A stretch of DNA of 64,000 bases from NCBI GenBank assembly GCA_946803585.1, contig CAMPEQ010000006.1, positions 1 to 64,000 of the forward strand, written 5' to 3'. Positions 48,503-58,520 of this stretch are shown here, piece after piece (the first letter of the stretch is position 1; the number at the start of each line of letters is the position of its first letter). Source of the stretch: an uncultured Actinomycetes bacterium. Lineage in GTDB: Bacteria; Actinomycetota; Actinomycetes; S36-B12; UBA10799. The position numbers and the translations under genes are program-made. Below the pieces are notes generated by a model that worked only from the letters and a program-made list of their open reading frames with translations, was not told where the DNA came from and searched no databases.

Positions 48503-49171
48503 ATGAACGAACTGAGCCCGGCAGTATCGGCCCACCTCGAGCAGGTGGTTGACGGTCTGGTCGCGAACACCGGAGGCTCGATTCATCGCCATGATCTGCG
48601 GGTACTGGTGAATAGCTGCTACCAAGAACTTGCCAGCACTGCAAAGGTCACGACGTTCTTACCTGTTCTCACTAAACGGCTCGCATTTAAGCGATTGCGT
48701 GAACGCGGTGACCTTTCTGAGCTGTCCCTGCACGGGCTCCCAAAGATCCTCGTTGTTGATGAGCGAGACGCGACTCGCGGGCAAACTACAGCTGCCCTCC
48801 TGCGGTTCTACGCGCCCGGCCGCTTCCAGGTCAGCTCGGCCGGTATCAATCCGAGCGATGCGGTCAGCCACGTCGTCCCAGAAGTCCTGGGCGAGGTGGG
48901 GATGGATCTGACCGATACCCCGCGGCCGCTTGATCCGGAATCGTTGGCCGATGCGCAGTTCGTGATCGCTATCGGCGAGACGGGGATCGAGTCGTCAGCC
49001 ACGAGTGGCTCGCTGTGGGAGTGGGATATCCAAGCAGAGCTGAACGAGGATGATGAGCGGGCAGTAGCCGTGGTGTTAGCCGAGATCGATCACAAGGTTC
49101 GTGATTTTCTGCGGACGGTAGATCCAGACCACGACCTCCACGATCCACTGGTAGCGGTCCGCGACTCATAG
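48503..49171 (+). CDS. Three-helix-bundle + LMW-phosphatase/ArsC-like protein, catalytic Cys replaced
   Basis: N-terminal helical domain then KILVVDERDATRGQTTAALLRFYAPGRFQVSSAGINPSDAVSHVVPEVLGEVGMDLTD, which aligns to ArsC P-loop layout without the Cys. Confidence 0.78.
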   Translation: MNELSPAVSAHLEQVVDGLVANTGGSIHRHDLRVLVNSCYQELASTAKVTTFLPVLTKRLAFKRLRERGDLSELSLHGLPKILVVDERDATRGQTTAALLRFYAPGRFQVSSAGINPSDAVSHVVPEVLGEVGMDLTDTPRPLDPESLADAQFVIAIGETGIESSATSGSLWEWDIQAELNEDDERAVAVVLAEIDHKVRDFLRTVDPDHDLHDPLVAVRDS

Positions 49172-49229
49172 CTCCTCGTAGGCCTTTAGGCCCATCCTCG
49201 CGGGCGGGTTTGCCGCTAGCGTTGTGGCC

Positions 49230-51974
49230 ATGTCTGACGACAAGCTCTCGATCACTGGGGAAGACTCGATTCGGCACGTGTTCTCTTTCGATGAAGGCAG
49301 CCGGGAGTTGATTGACACCCTCGGCGGCAAGGGTGCGAATCTCGCGGAGATGACGCGGATGGGTTTGCCAGTCCCGCCGGGCTTCACCATCACCACAGAC
49401 ACTTGTCGATACTTCTTGGACACAGGGGGACTTCCCGCAACGTTCGCCGACGAGATGTCGCGCGCAGTGGCAGCGCTAGAGCAGCGCGCGGATAAGCGAC
49501 TCGGTGATGCAACTGACCCATTGCTGGTCTCGGTCCGCTCGGGTGCCCGGTTCTCGATGCCGGGAATGATGGAGACAGTCCTCGATATCGGCCTAAACGA
49601 CGTGAGTGTCGAGGGTCTTGCAGTAGTAGCCGGTGACTCTCGGTTTGCCTGGGACTCCTACCGGAGATTGATCCAGATGTTTGGCAAGACCGTACTTCAG
49701 ATTGATGGTGAGCGATTCGAGGTAGCGGTTCAACGCGCAGTCCGCGCTGCGGGAGCCAGTGCTGACACCGAACTGAATGTGGACCAATTGCGCGCCCTCG
49801 TTGATACCTACAAGGGGACGGTTCTGGAATGTACTGGAGCACCATTTCCGCAGGATCCGTTTGAACAACTTCAGCTCGCAGTGCGGTCGGTATTCCATTC
49901 GTGGAACACCCCGCGGGCAATTCTCTACCGTCGGCAAGAGCGGATCCCGGGCTGGCTCGGAACTGCCGTGAATGTCCAAGCGATGGTCTTTGGCAATATC
50001 GGTGGGGGCTCCGGTACCGGGGTGGCATTCACTCGGGACCCGAGTACGGGAACGCGCGGTGTGTATGGAGACTACTTGCCTGATGCGCAAGGTGAGGATG
50101 TCGTCGCTGGGATTCGAAACACGCTACCGCTGGCCGAACTAGGGGCTAGTGATCCAGCGTCGTACGCCCAACTCCTCGAGGTGATGGACCGGCTTGAACA
50201 CCACTACCGCGACCTGTGCGATATCGAGTTTACGGTCGAGCAGGGCACCCTTTGGATGCTTCAAACCCGCGTCGGAAAGCGAACTGCAGGCGCAGCCTTT
50301 CGGATTGCCATTCAGCTAGTCGATGAGGGCATCATTGATTTGGACGAAGCAGTGCGCCGAGTGAGCGGTGATCAACTTGCACACCTGATGTTTCCGGCCT
50401 TCGACACGACATCGGATGACGAGCCACTCGCGACGGGGATGAGTGCCTCGCCTGGTGCGGCGGTTGGCCAAGCGGTCTTCGATTCGCCCAGTGCGGTGGC
50501 TGCTGCTGCCGACGGTCATTCGGTCATCCTCATTCGTCGAGAGACGAACCCTGACGACCTCGCCGGAATGGTTGCCGCGGCGGGAGTCCTCACGAGTAGG
50601 GGAGGAAAGACGTCGCACGCCGCCGTTGTGGCGCGGGGAATGGGGAAAACGGCCGTTTGTGGAGTTGACTCGCTGCTCGTGGACACTGTCGCGCGTCGGA
50701 TGACAACCGCCGATGGCCAGGTGATCAACGAGGGCGATGTCATCTCGATCGACGGAACTAGCGGCGAGGTGTTTGTCGGATCGGTGGGTGTCGTGCCGAG
50801 TCCAGTGGCCCGGTACTTTGAAGCGGGTTTAGCGGACGCGCTCGAAGGTAGTGACGAGGCAACCCGTGAGCTGATCGTTGCGGTGGACCGACTAATGACC
50901 CATGCGGACTCGGTGCGGCGGCTACGGGTGAGAGCGAACGCTGATACGCGCGAGGATGCTGCGCGAGCTCGTCGAATGGGTGCTGAGGGAATTGGGTTGC
51001 TGCGCACGGAGCACATGTTTCTTGGTGAGCGCAAGGCGTTGGTGGAGCGGCTGATCCTGGCCGAGGAGGATCACGAACGCAAGGAGGCGCTGGCTGCGCT
51101 TCTACCCCTTCAGCGCAAGGACTTCATCCGTATTTTGGAAGCGATGGACGGGCAGCCAGTGACTATCCGGCTAATCGATCCACCGCTACACGAGTTCTTG
51201 CCTGATAGAACGGAACTGGCAGTTCGCGTTGCTCGAGCTGAGGAACGTGGTGCCGATAGCGAGGCCGATCTGCGAATGCTCCAGGCAGTCAATCGACTCA
51301 GCGAAGCGAATCCCATGCTTGGGTTGCGCGGGGTTCGCCTGGGGCTGGTACTGCCTGGTCTCTTTGCCTTACAAGTGCAAGCGATTGCGGAGGCGGCCTG
51401 CTTTCGGCAGCGGATGGGAGGTGATCCAAGAGCTGAGATCATGGTTCCGCTTGTGGGATCCATCCAAGAGCTCGAACTCGTGATTGATGAGGCAGTAGAC
51501 GTCCTCGCCGCAGTATCCGATGCTCACGGCTGCACGTTGGAGTTCCCGATTGGGACGATGATTGAACTTCCGCGAGCTGCGCTGACGGCCGGCCAGATCG
51601 CTGAAGCAGCCCAGTTCTTCAGCTTTGGGACAAACGATCTCACTCAAACGACCTGGGGATTCAGCCGTGACGACGTAGAGGCCGCGTTCTTCTCCGCTTA
51701 CATGGACAAAGGGGTATTCGGCGTTTCGCCTTTTGAGTCGATCGACGTCGAGGGGGTGGGGGAGTTGATACGGATCGCAGTGGCAAAGGGGCGACAGACC
51801 AGACCCGATCTGCAATGCGGAGTTTGTGGCGAGCACGGAGGCGATCCGGGATCTGTTCACTTCTTTGACGGAGTTGGCCTTGACTATGTGTCATGTTCAC
51901 CATTTCGAGTTCCGATCGCCCGGCTTGAAGCAGGCCGTAGCGCTTTGGGTGCCGGAAGGTCTGACACGCGGTAG
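49230..51974 (+). CDS. ppdK: Pyruvate, phosphate dikinase
   Basis: FDEGSRELIDTLGGKGANLAEMTRMGLPVPPGFTIT, TSRGGKTSHAAVVARGMGKTAVCG, LLRTEHMFLG, FSFGTNDLTQTTWGFSRDD. Confidence 0.97.
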   Translation: MSDDKLSITGEDSIRHVFSFDEGSRELIDTLGGKGANLAEMTRMGLPVPPGFTITTDTCRYFLDTGGLPATFADEMSRAVAALEQRADKRLGDATDPLLVSVRSGARFSMPGMMETVLDIGLNDVSVEGLAVVAGDSRFAWDSYRRLIQMFGKTVLQIDGERFEVAVQRAVRAAGASADTELNVDQLRALVDTYKGTVLECTGAPFPQDPFEQLQLAVRSVFHSWNTPRAILYRRQERIPGWLGTAVNVQAMVFGNIGGGSGTGVAFTRDPSTGTRGVYGDYLPDAQGEDVVAGIRNTLPLAELGASDPASYAQLLEVMDRLEHHYRDLCDIEFTVEQGTLWMLQTRVGKRTAGAAFRIAIQLVDEGIIDLDEAVRRVSGDQLAHLMFPAFDTTSDDEPLATGMSASPGAAVGQAVFDSPSAVAAAADGHSVILIRRETNPDDLAGMVAAAGVLTSRGGKTSHAAVVARGMGKTAVCGVDSLLVDTVARRMTTADGQVINEGDVISIDGTSGEVFVGSVGVVPSPVARYFEAGLADALEGSDEATRELIVAVDRLMTHADSVRRLRVRANADTREDAARARRMGAEGIGLLRTEHMFLGERKALVERLILAEEDHERKEALAALLPLQRKDFIRILEAMDGQPVTIRLIDPPLHEFLPDRTELAVRVARAEERGADSEADLRMLQAVNRLSEANPMLGLRGVRLGLVLPGLFALQVQAIAEAACFRQRMGGDPRAEIMVPLVGSIQELELVIDEAVDVLAAVSDAHGCTLEFPIGTMIELPRAALTAGQIAEAAQFFSFGTNDLTQTTWGFSRDDVEAAFFSAYMDKGVFGVSPFESIDVEGVGELIRIAVAKGRQTRPDLQCGVCGEHGGDPGSVHFFDGVGLDYVSCSPFRVPIARLEAGRSALGAGRSDTR

Positions 51975-52050
51975 GGGGCCGCCGGCGAATTACGGGACCT
52001 CTTCGAAGGCCTGCCGATGTCATCAGAGGGAATGGGTGTAAGAAGGTTCC

Positions 52051-52989
52051 ATGCGGATTGGATTGGTTCTCGGTGGTGGCGGAATTACCGGTGGGGCGTT
52101 TCACGCCGGAGTGCTAGCGGCACTTGCTGAGGCTGCAAACTGGGATGCGCGGCAGGCCGACGTCATAGTTGGCACGTCAGCAGGAGCCATCAGTGCAACA
52201 TCTCTTCGCGTGGGTGTCGCGCCACAGGACTTCCTGCGACGTCAGCTTCGAGAACCGCTGTCGCCAGAGTCCGCTGCCCTTGTCGCCAGGATGCGAGGAG
52301 GTGGTCGGGACTTTCCCAAGACGCAAGGCAATTTCCGGCCCGCCGCGCCAGACCTTCTGCGGATGTTCGCTCGTTCGCCCGGCACAGCCAAACTCGGGAA
52401 AGTGGCTGCTGCCGCGCTGCCAGAAGGACGGACACCCACTGAAGGCATTGCGACGAGCATGTCGCAGTTGTGTCAGGGGCAGTGGCCTGAACCTGCCCCG
52501 TGGGTGACAGCGCTACGGCTGACTGACGGGGAGTTGGTGGTCTTTGGCCGAGACCGGACACTCGGTGTACCGGTCGGGGATGCGGTCGCTGCGTCTTGTG
52601 CGATCCCCGGTTACTTCGCGCCGGTGACGATTGAGGGGCAGCGCTACGTGGATGGGGCAGCGGCCTCGGCCTGCAATGCCGCGGTCTTAGTTGATCAAGA
52701 TATTGAGGCGGTCATTATTAGCGCGCCGATGGCGATTCACTCTGGACCGCGCTGGGCCGCGGATACTCCTGTTCGACGGGTGCTGCGGCGGCAGGTGGAT
52801 CGGGAGATCGCTGTGCTGCGCTCCGCGGGTAAGCAGGTGTTCCTCTTTGCTCCGACGGAACAAGACGCGGCAGCAATGGGGGCCAATCCGATGCGCCCCG
52901 GTAGAGAGTCTGAGGTGGCCACGACGGCCTATCGCAGCGCCCTAACGCGGATTAAAGCTGATGGCCGACTCCGCTCGATTCAGTACTAG
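52051..52989 (+). CDS. Patatin-like phospholipase
   Basis: GLVLGGGGITGGAFHAGVLAAL, VGTSAGAISA (GxSxG) and YVDGAAASACN (DGA). Confidence 0.9.
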   Translation: MRIGLVLGGGGITGGAFHAGVLAALAEAANWDARQADVIVGTSAGAISATSLRVGVAPQDFLRRQLREPLSPESAALVARMRGGGRDFPKTQGNFRPAAPDLLRMFARSPGTAKLGKVAAAALPEGRTPTEGIATSMSQLCQGQWPEPAPWVTALRLTDGELVVFGRDRTLGVPVGDAVAASCAIPGYFAPVTIEGQRYVDGAAASACNAAVLVDQDIEAVIISAPMAIHSGPRWAADTPVRRVLRRQVDREIAVLRSAGKQVFLFAPTEQDAAAMGANPMRPGRESEVATTAYRSALTRIKADGRLRSIQY

Positions 52990-53001
52990 TCCCCGCCGCG
53001 A

Positions 53002-53223
53002 TCAGTCGCAATAGGGGCAGTGTCGACATCCCATATCGCAGCAGTCCCGACTCGCTAGGTATGCGGCGGTAAAAACGAAGAGGCCCGTGTGAGGGTCGTC
53101 GTAGCCGTCCTCGTTGTCCGCCAGCGCTGCGTTGTGGCGAGCGAGGATCTCGGCGCGGTTTGCGGTGGTGCTGGGAAGCCGATCGCTTGATGGGATATCT
53201 AGCGGTCGCGGGGCCAACTCCAT
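53002..53223 (-). CDS. Small Cys-rich protein (DUF5522-like)
   Basis: MELAPRPLDIPSSDRLPSTT...NEDGYDDPHTGLFVFTAAYLASRDCCDMGCRHCPYCD; start assigned to ATG 53223. Confidence 0.65.
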   Translation of the reverse strand: MELAPRPLDIPSSDRLPSTTANRAEILARHNAALADNEDGYDDPHTGLFVFTAAYLASRDCCDMGCRHCPYCD

Positions 53224-53249
53224 GAACCGAAGGGTAGCGCGACCAAGAA

Positions 53250-55199
53250 CTACTGAGCGGCTATCGCTTCTTTTATTGTGTCTGCGTAGGCACGAGCCCC
53301 GGGCGGGGTGAGATGCGTTCCATCGGTCACGAAGTACTCGCGGTGGCCTTGTGCGGCTTGTGCCCACTCGGCGATTCGAACGTTCGGGAAGTCCTTCGCG
53401 ACCTTTCGGATGTTGTCGTTGGACTGGTCCATCCAACTGCGCGGGACGTCAGTGGTCACCAGGACGACTCGAGCTCGATCCGATAGACCCGCGACAGCCT
53501 CCCGCAAATCGTCCTCGTAGGCGGGTCCGTTTGTGCCGGGGTGGATAACGACCACAGGGGCTAGCTTTCCGGCAGCGCGTCGCTGGTCAATTCGTTGGTA
53601 CATCAGGTTTGCATGGCGACTGACTGCTGCGTCAACCGTCACCTTGTCGAGCGAGGACTGGACTGACTCACGAGCGCCGAGCATGACGGAGTCGCCGATC
53701 GCTGTAATCGGTCGCTTTGTGAGATCCTCACCGGCAACGATGGGTGCAGTCATCTGCGGGTCCTCTGGAGCCTTAACCGCTTTCGACTCGCCGTTCTTGT
53801 CCGCGACTGTCTGCACCTCGTCCTCGAGCGAGCCAGCACCGACCTCAGTGGCGCCGTTGAGGTACGTCGTGGAGTCCACCGCAGGAATCGCGCTCACTCC
53901 AACTGCGAGTCCAAGGATGACAACGAGAGAGACCGCTGCGGCAATGAGAGCTCGCTTTATCGCAACTCCTTGGACCTTCCACTGCTGCCAGATTCGGCCG
54001 ACGTCGCCGTTGCGCACGGGCATCTCGAGATAGCGGTAGGAGAGCTCGGCAGCGCCAAAGGTAAGACCGAACTGCAGGATCAGGGCCGGTATCCCGGTCA
54101 GTCCGATATCAATCCCGGGCCGCAGGATATTGAAGATCGGCCAATGCCAGAGGTACAGCCCGTAGGACCGCTTGCCGATGTAGATCAGTGGTGCGACAGC
54201 GAGAACGCGTGAGGCAGCGATCGCTGGGTGGGTTGCGACCGCGATAACAACGACGCACACACCGGCGAAGATGAGGAAGCCACCTCGATAGAGGGCAGCT
54301 GAATCGTCAGTGACGTTGATGAAGAACCACGCCATGAGCGCCAGAGCCGCCGCACCGATCCCAGTGAGCACCATCGTTGGCGCAGGCGCGAGTTTGCGGG
54401 GCAGTGATCTGGGGCGCCACACGGTCGCTAGGGCGGCTCCGGCGAGGATGGTCATGGCATGAGTGTCAGTGCCGAAGTAGAGCCGGGACGGGTCGTTCTC
54501 CCCAGGCATCGACATCAAAATGCTCAGGATGGCCATCAGCGCGGTACTAGCGAATACCCCGATGAGCGCGACTCGGCGAACTCCGTCACGCAGGCGACGA
54601 TGGAATACGAAGAGCAGCACCGCGGGCCAAATCAGATAGAACTGCTCTTCAACCGCCAGGGACCACAAGTGCTGCAGCATCGGCGGGCGTCCGATGGCTT
54701 CGAAGTAGGACTGATCGCCAAAGATGTTCCACCAGTTATTGACGTACAGCAGCGAGGCCATGACATCCTCGCGGTACTTCGCGGCGCTGTCCTGGGCGAA
54801 CAACAGAACGAGTAGGGCCGTCACGAGGATGACCGCGAGGAACGCGGGAACGAGTCGCCGGATTCGTCGTAGGTAGAAGCGTTTGAAGTCGATCCCGCCA
54901 GTGCGCTCGACCTCTTGTAAGAGCAAGCTGGTGATGAGGAAGCCGGAAAGGACGAAGAAGACGTCCACACCGAGGAATCCACCGGGAAGCCAGGGAACCG
55001 CGGAGTGGAAGATCATGACAGCCAGGACGGCAATCGCTCGGATTCCATCAAGTGCTGGAAGGTATCCCAAGCTGGGGGTGGGTGCTCCGGTGAACTCGGG
55101 TCGACCGGATTGAGATGGTGGTCCGGAGATGTCAACCGTGCTTGTGGGACGCGAAGTCACCGAGGGGTTATCGGTGAAACTACTCATTCCCCAGCCCAA
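53250..55199 (-). CDS. OafA/YrhL-type acyltransferase 3 with C-terminal SGNH-like domain
   Basis: YLPALDGIRAIAVLAVMIFHS, FFVLSGFLITSLLLQE, SLAVEEQFYLIWP; C-terminal TAIGDSVMLGA and DGTHLTPPGARAYA. Confidence 0.93.
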   Translation of the reverse strand: MGWGMSSFTDNPSVTSRPTSTVDISGPPSQSGRPEFTGAPTPSLGYLPALDGIRAIAVLAVMIFHSAVPWLPGGFLGVDVFFVLSGFLITSLLLQEVERTGGIDFKRFYLRRIRRLVPAFLAVILVTALLVLLFAQDSAAKYREDVMASLLYVNNWWNIFGDQSYFEAIGRPPMLQHLWSLAVEEQFYLIWPAVLLFVFHRRLRDGVRRVALIGVFASTALMAILSILMSMPGENDPSRLYFGTDTHAMTILAGAALATVWRPRSLPRKLAPAPTMVLTGIGAAALALMAWFFINVTDDSAALYRGGFLIFAGVCVVVIAVATHPAIAASRVLAVAPLIYIGKRSYGLYLWHWPIFNILRPGIDIGLTGIPALILQFGLTFGAAELSYRYLEMPVRNGDVGRIWQQWKVQGVAIKRALIAAAVSLVVILGLAVGVSAIPAVDSTTYLNGATEVGAGSLEDEVQTVADKNGESKAVKAPEDPQMTAPIVAGEDLTKRPITAIGDSVMLGARESVQSSLDKVTVDAAVSRHANLMYQRIDQRRAAGKLAPVVVIHPGTNGPAYEDDLREAVAGLSDRARVVLVTTDVPRSWMDQSNDNIRKVAKDFPNVRIAEWAQAAQGHREYFVTDGTHLTPPGARAYADTIKEAIAAQ

Positions 55200-55334
55200 C
55201 GTCTGCTTATGTCTCGGTTCGCGAACGATCGGTTGAACGATCTGTCGCCGAGCGTATGTGCGCTACTGGGGAAGTAGTGGTATTGCCGCGCGATATTGAC
55301 GGGGGAATATCCCGGGAATCGCGCTCGTGAAATC

Positions 55335-58300
55335 TTAACGGAAGTTCCGGGAAGCCGGAGCGACTTTGATGGAGAGTTCTTCCATTTCCCGGGCTACGAC
55401 ATTGATAGCTCCATCAGCTGACTCCACAAACCCACGGATGAGCAGAGCAGTAGCAGATCGAGCGACCTTCTGATTCCTCTTCCATAGTGCCTGATGGCAG
55501 ACGATATTCATCAAGCCGCTTTCATCTTCCAAACTGATAAACGTGATCCCGGCAGCAGTCTCTGGTCGCTGGCGGTGAGTGACGACCCCAGCTACGGTCA
55601 CTCGGCTTCCATGGGGTCGATGGATGAGCTCGGCGGCTGGCACTACCGGGTACCCGCGTAATCGTTCACGGAGTAGCTTCATCGGCGAGGAGTCGACGGA
55701 TATTCCGGTCGTCTCCAAATCGGCGACCAGAATGTCCTCTGTGCTCATCCCAGGTAGCGGGGGAGCACTATCGCCGAAGATAAGTCCAGGGAGCTGATCG
55801 GGCGACTGATGGGCGATAGCTCCGGCGCTCCATAGACTGGCGCGGCGCTGACCGTGATCAAGGCTCGTGGTCGCTCCTGCTGTTGCCAGGACTTCAAGTT
55901 GTGGTCGAGTCAATTGGGTTCGGCGGGCGAGGTCATCCAGATTGTCAAAGGGTGCCTGCTGAGCGATGCGTTCAGCGACCTCAGTTCCGATTCCTTTGAT
56001 GCTAGTCAGGCCGATGCGCACGATCGGGTCACGGTGGTCTCGGTCGGCTGATTCGCTGAGCTGCCTCTGGTCTGGGGTCTCCTGCTTTCCGTGATTTGCC
56101 GACTCGAGAACGGCCAGGGAGTGACTGTGGTTGATATCCGCTCGAGCAACGGTGACTCCGTGACGTCGGGCATCGGCGATCAAAGTAGCCGGTGACCAAA
56201 AACCCATTGGTTGGGAGTTCAACAAGCTGGCGAGGAAGGCAGCGGGATAACGCAGCTTTAGCCATGCGCTGGCATAGACGAGGTAGGCGAAGGAAGCAGC
56301 ATGGGACTCGGGGAATCCAAAGCTGGCGAAGGCCGATAGCGAGGTGTAGACCTGATCTGCTGCCGCACCGGTCAGGCCCCGCTGGGCCATTCCAGCGTAG
56401 AGCCGAACCTTCAACGCCTCCATCTTGGCAGCTGAGCGTTTGGACCCCATCGCTTGGCGCAACTGGTCGGCTTCAGCGGCGCTGAAACCCGCTACGTCAA
56501 TTGCCATTTGCATTAGTTGTTCTTGGAAAATCGGGATACCAAGAGTCTTCTTTAGCGACTTCTCTAAGAGGGGATGTAGATAGGTGATTGCTTCTTTACC
56601 AGAGCGTCTCCGCAAATAAGGGTGAACAGATCCACCTTGAATTGGGCCAGGTCGGATGAGAGCAACCTCAACGACGAGATCGTAAAAGTTCTCCGGCTTG
56701 AGCCGGGGGAGTGTCGCCATTTGGGCACGTGACTCGACCTGAAATACCCCGACAGTGTCCGCCGCGCAGAGTCGCTCGTAGACCTCGGAGTCTTGCGGGA
56801 GTAACGCGAGGTCGATCTCGACACCATGAAAGTCCTTGACTAGGTCAATCGTTCGATGGATCGCCTCCAACATGCCAAGTCCGAGTAGATCGAACTTGAC
56901 GAGGCCGACAGTTGCGCAGTCCTCCTTATCCCACTGCAGGACTGTGCGCCCAGGGGCAGTTGCCCACTCCACCGGGCACACCTCGATAACTGGCCGATCA
57001 CAGATGACCATCCCCCCGGAATGCACGCTGAGATGGCGAGGGAAATCCAATAACTGTTCGGCAGTGTCAAGAACCTGTGTCGGAATTGCTGAATCTCCAT
57101 CGACCGCAGCATGTTCTCGCCCGTGATATTCTACGTGCTTTGTCCAGGCATCAGCGCTGCCCTGCTCGTACCCGAGTCCACGCGCAGCGTCGCGAATCGC
57201 GGACCGTGGTCGGTAGGTGTTCACATTGGCGACCTGGGCAGCGTGATGCCGACCGTGGCGTTGATAGACGTACTGGATGACCTCCTCGCGGCGACCGCTC
57301 TCGAAGTCAATATCAATATCAGGGGGGCCATCGCGGGCAGCAGATAGGAAGCGTTCGAAGAGTAGGCCGAGGCTAACCGGATCGCAGTTTGTGATCCCGA
57401 GGGCGTAGCAAACGGCAGAGTTGGCGGCCGAACCTCTGCCTTGGCACAGAATGTCGTTCTGGCGCGCGAACTGCACGATGTCCCACACGATGAGGAAGTA
57501 GCCTGGAAACCCCAACTCGGAGATGACCTTTAGCTCGTAGTCGATCTGCTCCCAGGCGTCGGGGACACGGGGAGCGGTCCGTGGACCGTAGAGCCGTTGG
57601 GCTCCCTGCTCGGTGAGGTGACGTAAGTAGCTCACCTCGTCCTGGCCAGGCGAGACAGGGAAATCGGGCAGGCTAGGTGCTACCAGCGATAGGTCAAAGG
57701 CAAGATCAGCTGCGTAGTCTGCCGTGAGTTCAACTGCGCCGGGATAGCGGTGGAATCGACGGTGCTGTTCTTGCGCGCTGCGAAGGTGGGCCGCAGGGGA
57801 ACCTGGCAGCCACCCATCCATCGTGCCTAGGTCGCGACGAGCCCGAATAGCTGCTGCTACATGGGCGAGTTTGGCTCGATCGGGCGTGGCGTAGTGAGCG
57901 TTTGTGGTGGCAACGACGGGCAGAGAACGCTTCCTTGCAAGTTCATAAAGGGCATCGTTGCGGGCATCATCGGTTGGGTTGTGATGGTGCCAAAGTTCAA
58001 CCGCGATGTTGTCGGCGCCGACAGTTGCGATCAATTGATCGAGAGCCTGTTGAGCTGCTGTGAGCCCGCCTGTTGCCAACGCATTCGGGACTGTTCCTTT
58101 ACGGCAACCGGTGAGGACCAGCCAATCATTACCGGCAACATCTGCCAGGGAGTTCAAGCTGGCAATAGGTTGACCCTTCTGGCCAGCCAGATTCGCCATT
58201 GAGATTGCGCGACTGAGCTTCCCGTATCCACTCGGGTTGCGGGCCAAGACCACTAGGTGCTCACCAGTCGGATCGCTGAGACCGTTTGGTCTGGCGCTGG

Positions 58301-58520
58301 CATCGAGGGTTAGTTCCGCGCCGAAGATGGTAGGGAGTCCGGCCTCCTTTGCTGCCTGAGCAAACTGCACAACTCCGTAGAAACCGTCGTGGTCAAGCAG
58401 AGATAGGCCAGCGAGTTCCAGTCGACTGGCCTCAGTAACCATCTCGGTGGGGGAACAGACGCCGTCTAGAAAGCTGAAGTAGGAGTGAGCATGGAGTTCG
58501 GCATATCGGCGCCTAGTCAT
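55335..58520 (-). CDS. dnaE2: Error-prone DNA polymerase III alpha subunit DnaE2
   Basis: YAELHAHSYFSFLDGVCSPTEMV, PDIDIDFESGRREEVIQYVYQRHGR, QGRGSAANSAVCYALGIT; OB-fold tail; next to imuB. Confidence 0.95.
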   Translation of the reverse strand: MTRRRYAELHAHSYFSFLDGVCSPTEMVTEASRLELAGLSLLDHDGFYGVVQFAQAAKEAGLPTIFGAELTLDASARPNGLSDPTGEHLVVLARNPSGYGKLSRAISMANLAGQKGQPIASLNSLADVAGNDWLVLTGCRKGTVPNALATGGLTAAQQALDQLIATVGADNIAVELWHHHNPTDDARNDALYELARKRSLPVVATTNAHYATPDRAKLAHVAAAIRARRDLGTMDGWLPGSPAAHLRSAQEQHRRFHRYPGAVELTADYAADLAFDLSLVAPSLPDFPVSPGQDEVSYLRHLTEQGAQRLYGPRTAPRVPDAWEQIDYELKVISELGFPGYFLIVWDIVQFARQNDILCQGRGSAANSAVCYALGITNCDPVSLGLLFERFLSAARDGPPDIDIDFESGRREEVIQYVYQRHGRHHAAQVANVNTYRPRSAIRDAARGLGYEQGSADAWTKHVEYHGREHAAVDGDSAIPTQVLDTAEQLLDFPRHLSVHSGGMVICDRPVIEVCPVEWATAPGRTVLQWDKEDCATVGLVKFDLLGLGMLEAIHRTIDLVKDFHGVEIDLALLPQDSEVYERLCAADTVGVFQVESRAQMATLPRLKPENFYDLVVEVALIRPGPIQGGSVHPYLRRRSGKEAITYLHPLLEKSLKKTLGIPIFQEQLMQMAIDVAGFSAAEADQLRQAMGSKRSAAKMEALKVRLYAGMAQRGLTGAAADQVYTSLSAFASFGFPESHAASFAYLVYASAWLKLRYPAAFLASLLNSQPMGFWSPATLIADARRHGVTVARADINHSHSLAVLESANHGKQETPDQRQLSESADRDHRDPIVRIGLTSIKGIGTEVAERIAQQAPFDNLDDLARRTQLTRPQLEVLATAGATTSLDHGQRRASLWSAGAIAHQSPDQLPGLIFGDSAPPLPGMSTEDILVADLETTGISVDSSPMKLLRERLRGYPVVPAAELIHRPHGSRVTVAGVVTHRQRPETAAGITFISLEDESGLMNIVCHQALWKRNQKVARSATALLIRGFVESADGAINVVAREMEELSIKVAPASRNFR

